Notes: generated by a model from the letters alone, not told the origin. Shown: positions 1 to 7,948, numbered from the stretch's first letter. The stretch is 64,000 bases of DNA from Lentisphaeria bacterium (GCA_022768375.1 JALEMG010000050.1:1-64000); one strand, 5' to 3'. Translations and numbers: made by a program.

Positions 1-2
1 TT

Positions 3-302
3 TTAAACCGAGTCGCCATTCATTTCACCCGTCGGGTTGAGTTTATCCATGTCTCGAAACACATACATAATATACTGCGACTCAACATCTTTTTCTTCTA
101 TTTTATCGTCGATTTCACCAATTATTTCACGGATTCAGGAAGAAAGTAACGCAGTCGCCTTTTCTTGTCTTACTTCTTTTCCCGCGAGAAAAGAAGTAAG
201 GATCACGTCCGGGTAGCACCCGGTGGCAGATTACTTTTTTATTTTTCAGTCCTCTTTTAGTACAGAGCCATATTGTTTAACAAACCTAAAAGCCTTCTTC
301 AT
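3..302 (-). pseudogene. small gene broken by a miniature transposon-like repeat
   Basis: An ATG at 302 with an AGGAG-type ribosome site and a good promoter opens a frame that reads MKKAFRFVKQY and then runs straight into the terminal repeat of the mobile element at 269. Beyond the element, positions 134-3 carry an open, charged 43-codon tail (contains EIDDKIEEKD and ends GEMNGDSV) in the same orientation with its own stop. The simplest reading is one small gene split by the insertion and by loss of the element's distal end. The product is not recognised. The surviving 5' frame now ends inside the element after 18 codons, so the gene is probably dead. Joining the two halves is inference; the start, the repeat end and the open tail are visible. 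Confidence 0.5.
139..269 (-). repeat. truncated copy (A) of the 257-bp miniature inverted-repeat element
   Basis: The right end is TTTTAGTACAGAGCC (255-269), identical to the terminal repeat of the complete copy at 55997-56253. It is followed inward by the CACCCGG-containing hairpin and the long palindrome built on CTTACTTCTTTTC. The opposite end, which should carry the other terminal repeat, is missing: similarity fades near position 139 inside the second hairpin. Orientation is opposite to the copies at 21.9 and 56.0 kb. Confidence 0.8.
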
Positions 303-316
303 AAATCACTCCTATT

Positions 317-345
317 ATCATACACTATCCTTCGACACGTTTCAA
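317..345 (-). promoter_or_regulatory. sigma70-type promoter of the broken small gene
   Basis: On the minus strand TTGAAA (345-340), 17-bp spacer, TATGAT (322-317). Predicted start near 310, just ahead of the ATG at 302. Confidence 0.5.
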
Positions 346-474
346 GTGTCTGACCGGAAATTTTCTTAACACACTGAAATTGCCGCTCCCCCCGTCACCG
401 GGAATGAAAATGAAAAAGCCATTCCCCGATCACGGTTGTCCGGTAAAAAAACCCGGACGGCAATGTTCTCGGCA

Positions 475-897
475 TTACTTTTTTTCGTTTAACATTTTTA
501 TATCATCTTCCAGTCGTTTTATCGCCAACATCGATTTTTGCTCTCCAAATATCTCCGCCTGTGTGTAACTTTGATTGAAATCAACGTTGACATTATATTG
601 GTATGCAACATCCTTCATTTCCGGATTTTTTATGATTTCTCCCGTTTTTAAATTCAATATGAAGAATGTTGAAATATTTTTCCTGTGTATCATCCCCCAC
701 GCATATATTTTATCACATTTTAAGGTAATTGATCCGGGACCGACGATAACTTTTTGATTCCACAGAAGGGATGACTCCGTTTCATCGGTGTATACCCATG
801 TCAAATTATCCGTGATTTTGACAATTTTCCGATTGCGATTACACGCCATAAGGAAAACAGCCAAAATCGTGAGGCAAGACAGTATTACTTTTTTCAT
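475..897 (-). CDS. small hypothetical lipoprotein
   Basis: A 140-aa protein with a lipoprotein signal: basic start MKK, hydrophobic core, lipobox LMAC with the cysteine at residue 19. The mature part is charged (NRNRKIVKITDN at its start, a lysine-rich tail), suggesting a small envelope-anchored protein. The family is not recognised. The start is supported by a GAGG ribosome site eight bases upstream. The region is clearly AT-richer than the rest of the window and adjoins the broken gene and the repeat, so it may be recently acquired DNA. It is followed by a hairpin near 439-462 whose T-run lies in the loop, so no clear terminator is claimed. Confidence 0.7.
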   Translation of the reverse strand: MKKVILSCLTILAVFLMACNRNRKIVKITDNLTWVYTDETESSLLWNQKVIVGPGSITLKCDKIYAWGMIHRKNISTFFILNLKTGEIIKNPEMKDVAYQYNVNVDFNQSYTQAEIFGEQKSMLAIKRLEDDIKMLNEKK

Positions 898-972
898 TGA
901 GTCAACCTCGATTCAGGACGCCTCATCAGACCGCCGTGAATTTTGATCGGTGAAACAGTTTCCCGAATTTGC

Positions 973-1013
973 AAAAGAAAACCGGGAATCCGTCTCATTT
1001 GACCGGTCCCCGG
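973..1013 (-). terminator. intrinsic terminator after tRNA-Val
   Basis: Minus-strand stem CCGGGGA / TTCCCGG (one G-U pair) with a large loop, followed by TTTTCTTTT. It lies 13 bases past the tRNA 3' end. Confidence 0.5.
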
Positions 1014-1025
1014 AGAATTTTACGA

Positions 1026-1102
1026 TGGTGGGCGGTACGTGACTCGAACACGTGACCTCTGCCGTGTGAAAGCAGCGCTCTAACCAACTGAGCTAACCGC
1101 CC
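1026..1102 (-). tRNA. tRNA-Val (anticodon CAC)
   Basis: The minus strand folds as a complete cloverleaf. The acceptor GGGCGGT pairs with ACCGCCC, the D arm begins TAGCTCAGTTGGTTAGAGC, the anticodon stem CTGCT/GGCAG encloses loop TTCACAC (anticodon CAC, reads GTG), and the T loop is GTTCGAGTC. The discriminator A is followed by an encoded CCA (1028-1026). It decodes valine GUG codons. It stands alone with its own promoter upstream and a terminator-like hairpin downstream. Confidence 0.96.
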
Positions 1103-1123
1103 GAATTGCGGTGTCGTGTCCCT

Positions 1124-1152
1124 AATATACCCCGTAAAAGTGAAAAAAGCAA
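1124..1152 (-). promoter_or_regulatory. promoter of tRNA-Val
   Basis: Minus strand TTGCTT (1152-1147), 17-bp spacer, TATATT (1129-1124); the -10 lies about 20 bases before the tRNA 5' end. Confidence 0.6.
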
Positions 1153-1207
1153 GCGGCATCCGCAAAATCCGCAGGAAAATTTCAGCGCGGCAAAGCCGCC
1201 CCCCTAT

Positions 1208-2623
1208 TCACTTCAGCACGCCGGTGGCGTTCAGCAGCACCACCAGCAGACACGGAATGACGACGACGCACATGCAGAACTGAAACAGAAACTCCCGCCG
1301 CCACGGGCGGCCGCTGCGGATGTAATGGGAGAACTTCTCCAGCCCCACCACCGCCACCACCAGCACCGTGGTGAAAATCGCGCCGACGGGCATCAGCACG
1401 CTGTTGCTGAGAAAATCCAGCGTATCCAGAATGTCGAAATTGCGGTACTTCTCAATAAAACCGAGCGGACGCACATGCGAAAGCAGACTGTATCCCATAA
1501 GCGTCACGACTCCGATGCCGATGACTTCTCCCAGCACACAGAGGATCGCCTTGAAACGGGAGATGCGCATCTCCTGACTGACCATCTGCACGTTGGTCTC
1601 CATCAACGACACCGCGGACGTGGCTGCGGCGAACAGCACCAGCACAAAGAACATCACCCCGAAAATCCTTCCGCCCGCGAACCCGGCGAAAACCTGCGGC
1701 ATGGTAATGAAGACCAGCCCGACGCCCGCATTCTCCGCCGCCTTTTCGCCGCCAAAGGCCACCACCGCCGGAATAATCATCATTCCGGCCAGAAACGCCA
1801 CCGCCGTATCGAATATCTCCACCTGATTGACCCCGGAGATCAGATCCTCGTTCCGGCGCATGTACGCGCCGTAAGTTATCATGATCCCCATGGCGATGGA
1901 GAGCGAAAAGAACAACTGTCCCATCGCCGCCACCACGGTCATGTAACTGAATTTCCGCACATCCGGCATCAGGTAGTACCGGAATCCCGCCCCCGCTCCG
2001 GGCAGAAACATGCAGTAGACGCAGATGCCGATGCACAGCAGGATCAGCAGCGGCATCATGATCTTGTTGAAGCGTTCGATGCCCTTCTCCACCCCGCAGG
2101 CGATCACCAGCGCGGTAATGATCACGAAGACCAGAAAAAACGCCGTGGAGCCGACCGGGTCGGAGATGAAGTTCAGAAAATACGCCGCCGAAGCGCTCAT
2201 GCTCTTTCCCGCATGGGTCGCCAGCGCGTCCTTGTGAAACGCGCTGACCGGATTGACGAGAAGCGCGGCGACATACTTGGTGACCCAGCCGCCGATCACA
2301 CAGTAATAGGGCAGGATGATCAGCGGCACGATCGAATTGATCCAGCCGCCCCAGCGCACCGCGCCGAGAAACGAATGCTTGCCCGCGCACAGTTTCCGGA
2401 ACGCGCCGATGGGCGAACGGCGGGTCATACGGCCGATGGCGTTCTCCGAGATCAGCAGCGCGTAACCGAAGGTCAGCACCAGCACGACATAGGTCAGCAG
2501 GAAGATCCCCCCGCCGTATTTGGCCGTCAGATACGGGAACCGCCAGATATTGCCCAGCCCCACCGCGCTGCCGGCGGCGGCCAGTACGAACCCAAGTTTT
2601 CCGGAAAAACCGTCCTTCTTCAT
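1208..2623 (-). CDS. sodium-dependent transporter, NSS/SNF family
   Basis: A 471-aa inner-membrane symporter of the neurotransmitter:sodium symporter (LeuT-fold) family, which couples uptake of amino acids or related amines to the sodium gradient. The TM1 signature GSAVGLGNIWRFPYL (residues 18-32) contains the unwound sodium/substrate-binding segment, and the TM6 region SLSIAMGIMITYGAY (240-254) is also typical of bacterial members. The length and the many hydrophobic helices match the usual 440-500 aa. The substrate cannot be told from sequence. The gene has its own promoter and is divergent from the MacAB-like operon, with which it shares a short intergenic region. Confidence 0.93.
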   Translation of the reverse strand: MKKDGFSGKLGFVLAAAGSAVGLGNIWRFPYLTAKYGGGIFLLTYVVLVLTFGYALLISENAIGRMTRRSPIGAFRKLCAGKHSFLGAVRWGGWINSIVPLIILPYYCVIGGWVTKYVAALLVNPVSAFHKDALATHAGKSMSASAAYFLNFISDPVGSTAFFLVFVIITALVIACGVEKGIERFNKIMMPLLILLCIGICVYCMFLPGAGAGFRYYLMPDVRKFSYMTVVAAMGQLFFSLSIAMGIMITYGAYMRRNEDLISGVNQVEIFDTAVAFLAGMMIIPAVVAFGGEKAAENAGVGLVFITMPQVFAGFAGGRIFGVMFFVLVLFAAATSAVSLMETNVQMVSQEMRISRFKAILCVLGEVIGIGVVTLMGYSLLSHVRPLGFIEKYRNFDILDTLDFLSNSVLMPVGAIFTTVLVVAVVGLEKFSHYIRSGRPWRREFLFQFCMCVVVIPCLLVVLLNATGVLK

Positions 2624-2661
2624 GCTCCTGCCCTTGTTCGCGCCCGACGAATACGGCCGTT

Positions 2662-2690
2662 AATATACCACTGCAATGCGGATTTTTCAA
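2662..2690 (-). promoter_or_regulatory. promoter of the NSS transporter gene
   Basis: Minus strand TTGAAA (2690-2685), exactly 17 bp, TATATT (2667-2662), 39 bases before the ATG. Confidence 0.6.
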
Positions 2691-2701
2691 TCCGTCCCCG
2701 C

Positions 2702-2730
2702 TTGAAATCCGTCCTCCGGTGTGGCATATT
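2702..2730 (+). promoter_or_regulatory. promoter of the MacAB-like efflux operon
   Basis: TTGAAA (2702-2707), 17 bp, CATATT (2725-2730). A start near 2737 excludes the upstream in-frame ATG at 2721 and supports translation from 2850. Confidence 0.5.
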
Positions 2731-2849
2731 ATCCGGAATTCGTGAAAAAGGCGGCACCCGGTGAAATAAACCGGCGCTTCGCCGCGTTAATCGGATATGG
2801 AAACGGCGCGGATCGCGCGAGGCAGGAAAAAAAAGGAAGCGGGCGGAAG

Positions 2850-4187
2850 ATGAGGAAACTTTGGAAACTGGCGGTCCCGGCGGCGGTGGTCGCGGTCATC
2901 GTCGCGGGTGCGTGGTTCGGGTACGGTTTTTTTGCTCAGGGCGAAACGGATTACTCCTTCAAGACCGAGAAGATCGTCCGGGATGATCTGACCAGTTCCA
3001 TCAGCGCCTCCGGGACGGTGGAGCCGGAGGAACTGGTCAACGTCGGCGCGCAGGTCACCGGCAAGATCATGGCCTTCGGCAAGGACGCCGCCGGCGGCAC
3101 GGTGGATTACGGTTCCCGAATCAAGGCGGGAGAACTGCTGGCCCAGATCGACGATGTGCTTTACGCGGCGGAACTGCGGGAATGCAAAGCCAGAAAACTT
3201 CAGGCCGAGGCTGAAATCACTTCCGCGAAAGCCGCCATCAGCCAGTGCGAAGCCCGACTCAACCTCGCTCGGATCAACTGGGAACGCGCCCAGCAACTCT
3301 GGAAAAGCACCGCCGTCTCCAAAAGCAATTACGATGACGCCGAAGCCGCCTTCATCTCCGCGCAGGCCGACCTTGCCGCCGCCCGCGCCAAGCAGGAACA
3401 GACCAACGCGCAACTGGCCATCGCCGAGGCCGCGCTGGTCAAAGCCCAGCGCAATATGGACTACTGCGCCATCACCTCCCCGGTGGACGGCATCATCATC
3501 GACCGCCGGGTCAGCATCGGACAGACTGTGGTCTCCAACATGAGCGCGTCCAGCATCTTCCTCATCGCCAAGGACCTGAAGAAAATGGAAGTCTGGGTCT
3601 CCGTCAACGAAGCGGACATCGGCAGCATCAAACCGGGCATGCCGGCGGAGTTCACCATCGACGCCTTTCCGGGAGAGGTTTTCGAAGGCACGGTAAAAAA
3701 GATCCGCCTCAACGCCACCATGTCCCAGAACGTCGTCACCTACATCGTGGAGGTCTCCACCGACAACTCCGACGGCAGGCTGATCCCCTACCTCACCGCC
3801 AACGTCCGGTTCATCCGCGCCCGCCGCACCGACGTGCCGGTGGTCCCCAATTCCGCCCTCCGGTTCACCCCGGAGGAGAAGTACATCATGCCGGAATACC
3901 GCGGGCGCAAGTTCGACCGTTCCCGGAAAGTCGTCTGGGTGGCCGAGGGCAAACTGCTTCGCCCGGTGGAGGTCAAAACCGGCCTCAACGCCGGCGTGCG
4001 GGTGGAACTGGTCGACTCCCCCCTCCCGCCCGGGACCGAGGTGGTCTACGGCATCGTTGAAACCGCCGCGGAAAATCCGCAGGACGGCGGACCGGCGAAA
4101 AGTCCCTTCATGCCCACTCCGGAGCGCAAGGGCGTTCAGGGCGGCGGCAGCGCCGCCAACCGCGCCCGGGCGGCTCAGGCCCAATGA
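2850..4187 (+). CDS. macA: periplasmic adaptor subunit of a MacAB-type ABC efflux pump
   Basis: A 445-aa membrane-fusion (HlyD/RND-adaptor) protein. A cytoplasmic stub and one N-terminal membrane helix (residues 8-28) anchor it. Half-lipoyl motifs around 64-100 and 205-226 (ending SPVDGIIIDRRVSIGQTV) flank an Ala/Gln/Lys-rich coiled-coil hairpin at about 105-200, followed by beta-barrel domains. It would link the inner-membrane ABC pump to an outer-membrane channel. It is followed after 13 bases by the ATPase and then the permease, the normal macA-macB order with macB split into two genes. An earlier in-frame ATG at 2721 lies at the promoter, so 2850 with its GGAAG-rich leader is preferred. 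The substrate is unknown and the macrolide name is by family only. Confidence 0.85.
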   Translation: MRKLWKLAVPAAVVAVIVAGAWFGYGFFAQGETDYSFKTEKIVRDDLTSSISASGTVEPEELVNVGAQVTGKIMAFGKDAAGGTVDYGSRIKAGELLAQIDDVLYAAELRECKARKLQAEAEITSAKAAISQCEARLNLARINWERAQQLWKSTAVSKSNYDDAEAAFISAQADLAAARAKQEQTNAQLAIAEAALVKAQRNMDYCAITSPVDGIIIDRRVSIGQTVVSNMSASSIFLIAKDLKKMEVWVSVNEADIGSIKPGMPAEFTIDAFPGEVFEGTVKKIRLNATMSQNVVTYIVEVSTDNSDGRLIPYLTANVRFIRARRTDVPVVPNSALRFTPEEKYIMPEYRGRKFDRSRKVVWVAEGKLLRPVEVKTGLNAGVRVELVDSPLPPGTEVVYGIVETAAENPQDGGPAKSPFMPTPERKGVQGGGSAANRARAAQAQ

Positions 4188-4200
4188 CGGGAGGCCGGCC

Positions 4201-4902
4201 ATGGCGCTGATCGAACTGCGTGACATCACCAAAAACTACCCGCTGGGCGACGACTTCATCTCCGTGCTCAACGGAGTTTCGCTGGAGATCGAACCGGGCG
4301 AATACGTCGCGCTGATGGGGGCGTCGGGTTCGGGAAAAAGCACGCTGATGAATATTCTGGGCTGTCTGGACCGGCCCTCCGGCGGCGATTACTTTTTCGA
4401 CGGGGTCGAACTCGGTCGGGCCGACGGCGATCTGCGCGCCGGGATCCGCAACCGGAAGATCGGATTCGTCTTTCAGAGTTTCAATCTGCTGCCCCGCACC
4501 TCGGCGCTGGAAAACGTCATCATGCCGCTGGCCTACACCGCCGGTTCCCTCAGCCGTTCCGAGCGGCGGAAGCGGGGCATGGCCGCGCTGGAGGCTGTGG
4601 GCATCGCCGACCGGTCCGAACACCACCCGTCCCAGTTGTCCGGCGGCCAGCAGCAGCGGGTCGCCATCGCCCGGGCGCTCATCAACCGTCCACCGGTGAT
4701 CTTCGCCGACGAACCCACCGGCAATCTCGATTCCCACACCAGCGTGGAGGTGATGAACCTGTTTCAGCAACTCAACGCCGACGGCATCACGGTGATCCTC
4801 GTGACCCACTCTCAGGCGATCGCCCGATACGCCCGGCGCACCATCTGCATGAGCGACGGAAGGATCGTCTCCGGACTGTTTGAAGGAGGACTGGCCCAAT
4901 GA
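4201..4902 (+). CDS. ABC transporter ATP-binding protein (MacB/LolD type)
   Basis: A 233-aa cytoplasmic ATPase that powers the neighbouring permease. Walker A is GASGSGKST (residues 40-48), the Q-loop follows at [12 protein letters not shown], the signature LSGGQQQR starts at 146, and Walker B with its glutamate is VIFADEP (166-172). The [12 protein letters not shown] stretch after the Q-loop is characteristic of the MacB/LolD/FtsE subgroup. The start at 4201 has a GGGAGG ribosome site. The stop overlaps the permease start (ATGA at 4899-4902), so the two are translationally coupled. Confidence 0.93.
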   Translation: MALIELRDITKNYPLGDDFISVLNGVSLEIEPGEYVALMGASGSGKSTLMNILGCLDRPSGGDYFFDGVELGRADGDLRAGIRNRKIGFVFQSFNLLPRTSALENVIMPLAYTAGSLSRSERRKRGMAALEAVGIADRSEHHPSQLSGGQQQRVAIARALINRPPVIFADEPTGNLDSHTSVEVMNLFQQLNADGITVILVTHSQAIARYARRTICMSDGRIVSGLFEGGLAQ

Positions 4903-6257
4903 ACGTTTTCGACACCGTCGTCATGGCGCTGATCTCCCTCCGGCGCAACCCCACCCGCACGCTGCTGACCATGCTGGGCATCATCATCGGCATCGGCGCG
5001 GTCATCACCATGATGGAGATCGGCAAGGGGTCCTCCACCGCCATCCGCACCACCATCGAACGCATGGGCGCCGGTTCGGGGATCATCTACCCCGGCGTGC
5101 GCCGGGTGGCGGGTATCCGGGCCGGGACCAACTCGTGGGCGTCGCTGCTGCCGGCGGACGCCGAAGCGATCCTGCGGGAGTGTCCCAGCGTGTCGCTGGT
5201 CTCCCCCATCGTGCGGTCCAGTACCGCGCAGGCGATTTTCGGCTCGGAGAACTGGATCCCCAACCAGATGTACGGGGTTTCTCCGTCGTTTTTCGCCATC
5301 CGGGACTGGGAGATCGCGGAAGGGCGCTTTTTCAGTGAACGGGAAGTGGACCGGAACGCCCGGGTCTGCGTCGTCGGCGCCACCATCGTCCGGGAACTTT
5401 TCGGCGGCGTCTCCCCGGTGGACTGCGAACTGCGGATCAACAACTCCTCGTTCAAGGTCATCGGCGTGCTGAAAAGCAAGGGCGCCAACATGATGGGCAC
5501 CGACGAAGACGACGTGATCCTCATGCCGTGGACCACCATGCGCATGCGGATCACCGGACTGCGCAGCGGTTCGGCCACCAGTACCAAAAGTACGCTCTCC
5601 AGCCGCCCCGGGGACCGCTATCCGGTGAGCGGCGTCGCGCTCTACCCCGAACAGGATGCCTCCATGACCGAGGATAAACTGGTCTTTCCCAAGTTCACCT
5701 ACATCGACCACATCGCTTTTTCCGCCGTCGCGCCGGACAAAGTGGACGCGGCCACGGCGGAGATCACCGCGCTGCTCCGGGAACGCCACGCGCTGGTCGC
5801 GGCGCAGGACGACGACTTCCGCATCCGCAGCGCGTCGGACTTCATGAAGATGATGGACAAGACCTCCACGCTGATGAATAATCTCCTGCTGGGCGTGGCG
5901 CTGCTTTCGCTGGTCGTCGGCGGCGTCGGCATCATGAACATCATGCTGGTCTCCGTCACCGAACGCACCCGGGAGATCGGGCTGCGCATGGCCGTGGGCG
6001 CCCGGAGCCGGGATATCCTGAAGCAGTTCCTCATCGAAGCCGTGGTGATGTGCGTGCTGGGCGGTATTATCGGGATTTTGGCCGGACACGGCACCGCGCT
6101 GCTGATCGAAAGCCAGTTGGGGTGGCCGATCGAAAGCAGTCCCGCCGCCGTCTTCGCCGCATTCGCGGTCTCCGCCAGCATCGGCATGGTCTTCGGCTTC
6201 TACCCGGCATGGAAAGCGAGCCAACTCGACCCCATCGAAGCGCTCCGTTACGAGTAG
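4899..6257 (+). CDS. macB: ABC transporter permease, MacB family
   Basis: A 452-aa inner-membrane permease of the MacB/FtsX type. One N-terminal helix (about 22-45) precedes a large periplasmic MacB_PCD domain (about 50-300). Three C-terminal helices follow; the first carries the family signature GGVGIMNIMLVSVTERTREIG. These pumps are mechanotransmitters: ATP hydrolysis drives periplasmic motion that pushes substrate through the adaptor. In Proteobacteria the ATPase and permease are fused as one MacB; here they are separate overlapping genes. The product could export a peptide, lipid or antibiotic. Confidence 0.9.
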   Translation: MNVFDTVVMALISLRRNPTRTLLTMLGIIIGIGAVITMMEIGKGSSTAIRTTIERMGAGSGIIYPGVRRVAGIRAGTNSWASLLPADAEAILRECPSVSLVSPIVRSSTAQAIFGSENWIPNQMYGVSPSFFAIRDWEIAEGRFFSEREVDRNARVCVVGATIVRELFGGVSPVDCELRINNSSFKVIGVLKSKGANMMGTDEDDVILMPWTTMRMRITGLRSGSATSTKSTLSSRPGDRYPVSGVALYPEQDASMTEDKLVFPKFTYIDHIAFSAVAPDKVDAATAEITALLRERHALVAAQDDDFRIRSASDFMKMMDKTSTLMNNLLLGVALLSLVVGGVGIMNIMLVSVTERTREIGLRMAVGARSRDILKQFLIEAVVMCVLGGIIGILAGHGTALLIESQLGWPIESSPAAVFAAFAVSASIGMVFGFYPAWKASQLDPIEALRYE

Positions 6258-6368
6258 CGGCGAACCCTTTTTCCTCCGTCATGTCCACCTTTTCTTTTCA
6301 GGGGGAAGCGGAAGCCCCGACGACGGCGGCAAACACGCCGTTTTTGAACAAAGTTTTCCTCGAAACCA

Positions 6369-6388
6369 AAATTAGCATAAACTAATTT
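6369..6388 (+). promoter_or_regulatory. distal TTAG-N6-CTAA palindromic operator (box 1)
   Basis: Arms AAATTAG (6369-6375) and CTAATTT (6382-6388) form a perfect 7-bp inverted repeat around six bases. It lies 25 bases upstream of the -35 element of the promoter at 6414. The 4-6-4 core geometry equals the inner part of the DtxR/IdeR consensus; which regulator binds is inference. The rest of 6258-6480 contains no gene that I can support. Confidence 0.6.
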
Positions 6389-6413
6389 ATTGTATTTTTT
6401 CCCTTTTCGGCAT

Positions 6414-6441
6414 TTGCATTGCATCGGAATAGCGCTATATT
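6414..6441 (+). promoter_or_regulatory. promoter of the CDH-repeat gene and its leader
   Basis: TTGCAT (6414-6419), 16 bp, TATATT (6436-6441), in an AT-rich stretch between two copies of the palindrome. Confidence 0.6.
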
Positions 6442-6442
6442 A

Positions 6443-6464
6443 TGAATTAGACAAGACTAATTCA
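6443..6464 (+). promoter_or_regulatory. proximal TTAG-N6-CTAA palindromic operator (box 2)
   Basis: TGAATTAG (6443-6450), six bases, CTAATTCA (6457-6464): a perfect 8-bp inverted repeat directly after the -10 element, over the expected transcription start. This is the classical position for a repressor site. Confidence 0.7.
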
Positions 6465-6624
6465 GGGGTCTTGGCGGATGATGGAAACGCGGTTGCACGG
6501 ACCGCCGGGGGATGAACGCGCGCCTTTCGCTCCTTTGACGTGCGGACTGTTCCGGTGAAGTTTCCGTTGTCTACCCTGCCGCTGTCCCGGTGGATGTCCC
6601 CTTTCGTCGGGACAGCGGTTTTTT
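6448..6624 (+). ncRNA. putative regulated small RNA or attenuated 5' leader
   Basis: From the expected transcription start (about 6448) to an intrinsic terminator ending at 6624 lies a roughly 175-nt transcript that stops 66 bases before the next gene. It could be a free-standing small RNA under the operator, or a leader whose terminator is conditionally bypassed to express the CDH-repeat gene. A short frame at 6478-6558 (26 codons, starts MMETRLHG, preceded by GGGG) could be a leader peptide, but it shows no run of one amino acid. I do not recognise a known riboswitch fold in it. Confidence 0.4.
6579..6624 (+). terminator. intrinsic terminator inside the leader
   Basis: Perfect 10-bp stem CCGCTGTCCC (6579-6588) / GGGACAGCGG (6609-6618) with a 20-base loop, followed directly by TTTTTT. 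It lies between the promoter and the gene at 6691. Confidence 0.8.
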
Positions 6625-6690
6625 CGGTAATGCGGAGGAATGCGGATGGTCCGCGGTTCCCGTAAACATAGAACATGAAAGGAAAAGAAA

Positions 6691-7026
6691 ATGTTCAAAA
6701 CAATGATGGCGGCCGCGTTGGTCGGCGGTATGATGCAGTTCGGTTGTGCGGTTTGTTCCACTGATGCTCCGGCGGTTCCGGAAAAGAAGGCTTGCGATCA
6801 CGCCGGAAAGAAGGGCGGCTGCGATCACGGCAAGATGGGCGAGAAGGGCGGCTGCGATCACGGCAAGATGGGCAAAAAGGGCGGCTGCGATCATGGCAAG
6901 ATGAGCAAGAAGGGCGGCTGCAATCACGGCAAGATGAGCAAGAAAGGCGGCTGCGATCACGATGCCGCGAAGGCGGTTCCGGCCCCGGCTGCTCCGGCTC
7001 CGGTTGCTCCGGCCCCGGCGAAGTAA
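6691..7026 (+). CDS. secreted Cys/His tandem-repeat protein (CDHGKM repeats)
   Basis: A 111-aa protein. An N-terminal hydrophobic signal (MFKTMMAAALVGGMMQFGC) is followed from about residue 35 by tandem 11-residue units of the form CDHGKM[GS][KE]KGG: four close copies plus partial first and last units, giving six C-[DN]-H motifs. It ends in an Ala/Pro tail (APAAPAPVAPAPAK). The repeats are also conserved as 33-bp DNA units. Regular Cys/His spacing suggests metal binding outside the cytoplasm (inference). No family is recognised. Strong AAGGAAA ribosome site. The gene is enclosed by an upstream and a downstream intrinsic terminator, so it is essentially monocistronic. A lipobox ending at C19 is possible but poor. 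Confidence 0.8.
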   Translation: MFKTMMAAALVGGMMQFGCAVCSTDAPAVPEKKACDHAGKKGGCDHGKMGEKGGCDHGKMGKKGGCDHGKMSKKGGCNHGKMSKKGGCDHDAAKAVPAPAAPAPVAPAPAK

Positions 7027-7043
7027 CGGCGAAAGGTCGCGTA

Positions 7044-7071
7044 CAGCCGCGGCCTGACCGCGGCTGTTTTT
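7044..7071 (+). terminator. intrinsic terminator after the CDH-repeat gene
   Basis: Perfect 9-bp stem CAGCCGCGG / CCGCGGCTG with a five-base loop, followed by TTTTT (7067-7071). Confidence 0.9.
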
Positions 7072-7077
7072 AAGAAA

Positions 7078-7106
7078 TTGTAGTTAGACGCGACTAATTT
7101 TAGATA
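7078..7106 (+). promoter_or_regulatory. promoter of the pseudopilin-like operon with an embedded TTAG-N6-CTAA box
   Basis: TTGTAG (7078-7083), 17 bp, TAGATA (7101-7106). The spacer contains TTAG (7084-7087) N6 CTAA (7094-7097), the third copy of the palindrome seen at 6369 and 6443. This suggests common control of the two transcription units. Confidence 0.6.
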
Positions 7107-7127
7107 TGCAACAAGGAATTTTTCGGT

Positions 7128-7946
7128 ATGAAAAAATCGTTCACACTCATTGAATTGCTGGTGGTCATCGCCATCATTGCGATCATGGCGGGGATGATGA
7201 TGCCGGCGCTGGGCAAGGCCCGGGAATCCGGCAAAACGGCGTCCTGCACGGGAAATCTCCGGCAATTGGCGGAGTCGGTTCATTTGTACAGCGGAACTTA
7301 CGACGATTTTCTGCCCAGCGCCACCGGCGGTTGGTGTTGCAATCGGGGAACATGGATCGGCAAGAACGTCAATCAGCGGCGGGTGGACCTGCGCACGACG
7401 GGCTTTGCGGTCGACAGCAAAAATCCGGCGGCCAAGAGTTGCCCGTCGGTGCTGGCGGACGCGCTGGCGCAACTCGGCCCCCAAACCGGCGACGACAGCG
7501 CGACGAGCGCATCGGTGGGAACCTGCCGCGGCGGCGGTTACGGAATGAACATCAATCTCGGATTCCGCGACAGCAATTACCAACCGGTCCGGCTGCGGGC
7601 CGGCGGTGTTTACAATGCGGCCAGAGCGGTGATGATCAGCGATACGGCGCTGGAGTGGTCTGCCGGACTGACCGTATTCCCGTACTATCTTGCCCCCCGG
7701 ACTTCGGTGGCGGCGGCAAATTGCGGGACTCAGACTTCGTGGTCGGCCACTCAGCAGTTCCGTCACAACGGCAGGGCCGCGGTCGCCTGGATTGACGGCC
7801 ATGTTTCGGCGGAACGTCCCGGAGAATTCGATACCGGGGATTTTGCGCTGGCCAACAACATCGGCTGGATGGGCAAAAATGACGCGGTGTATTGTCTTAC
7901 CAAAGATGATTTCATCGAACTCGGTTTGACCCCGGGAGCATATTGA
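7128..7946 (+). CDS. pseudopilin-like secreted protein with H-X9-DG motif
   Basis: A 272-aa protein with a prepilin N-terminal segment: MKKS then FTLIELLVVIAIIAI, with the conserved glutamate at position +5 after the cleavage point (serine, not glycine, precedes it). A helix with PALGKARE follows, then a globular domain rich in paired cysteines. Near the C-terminus, FRHNGRAAVAWIDGHV contains the H-X9-DG motif typical of the large pseudopilin-like families of Lentisphaerota and Planctomycetota. Such proteins are probably processed by a prepilin peptidase and displayed on the surface; their roles are unknown. It is the first gene of a three-gene operon, two bases before the next start. Good AAGGAA ribosome site. 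Confidence 0.85.
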   Translation: MKKSFTLIELLVVIAIIAIMAGMMMPALGKARESGKTASCTGNLRQLAESVHLYSGTYDDFLPSATGGWCCNRGTWIGKNVNQRRVDLRTTGFAVDSKNPAAKSCPSVLADALAQLGPQTGDDSATSASVGTCRGGGYGMNINLGFRDSNYQPVRLRAGGVYNAARAVMISDTALEWSAGLTVFPYYLAPRTSVAAANCGTQTSWSATQQFRHNGRAAVAWIDGHVSAERPGEFDTGDFALANNIGWMGKNDAVYCLTKDDFIELGLTPGAY

Positions 7947-7948
7947 TC

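Noticed and set aside
439-462. Hairpin after the small lipoprotein gene as a terminator
   Set aside because: The T-run lies in the loop, not after the stem, so it is not a normal intrinsic terminator.
6448-6624. Known riboswitch class in the leader
   Set aside because: No conserved core of cobalamin, TPP, FMN, SAM or manganese riboswitches could be recognised by eye; kept as an unassigned leader or small RNA.
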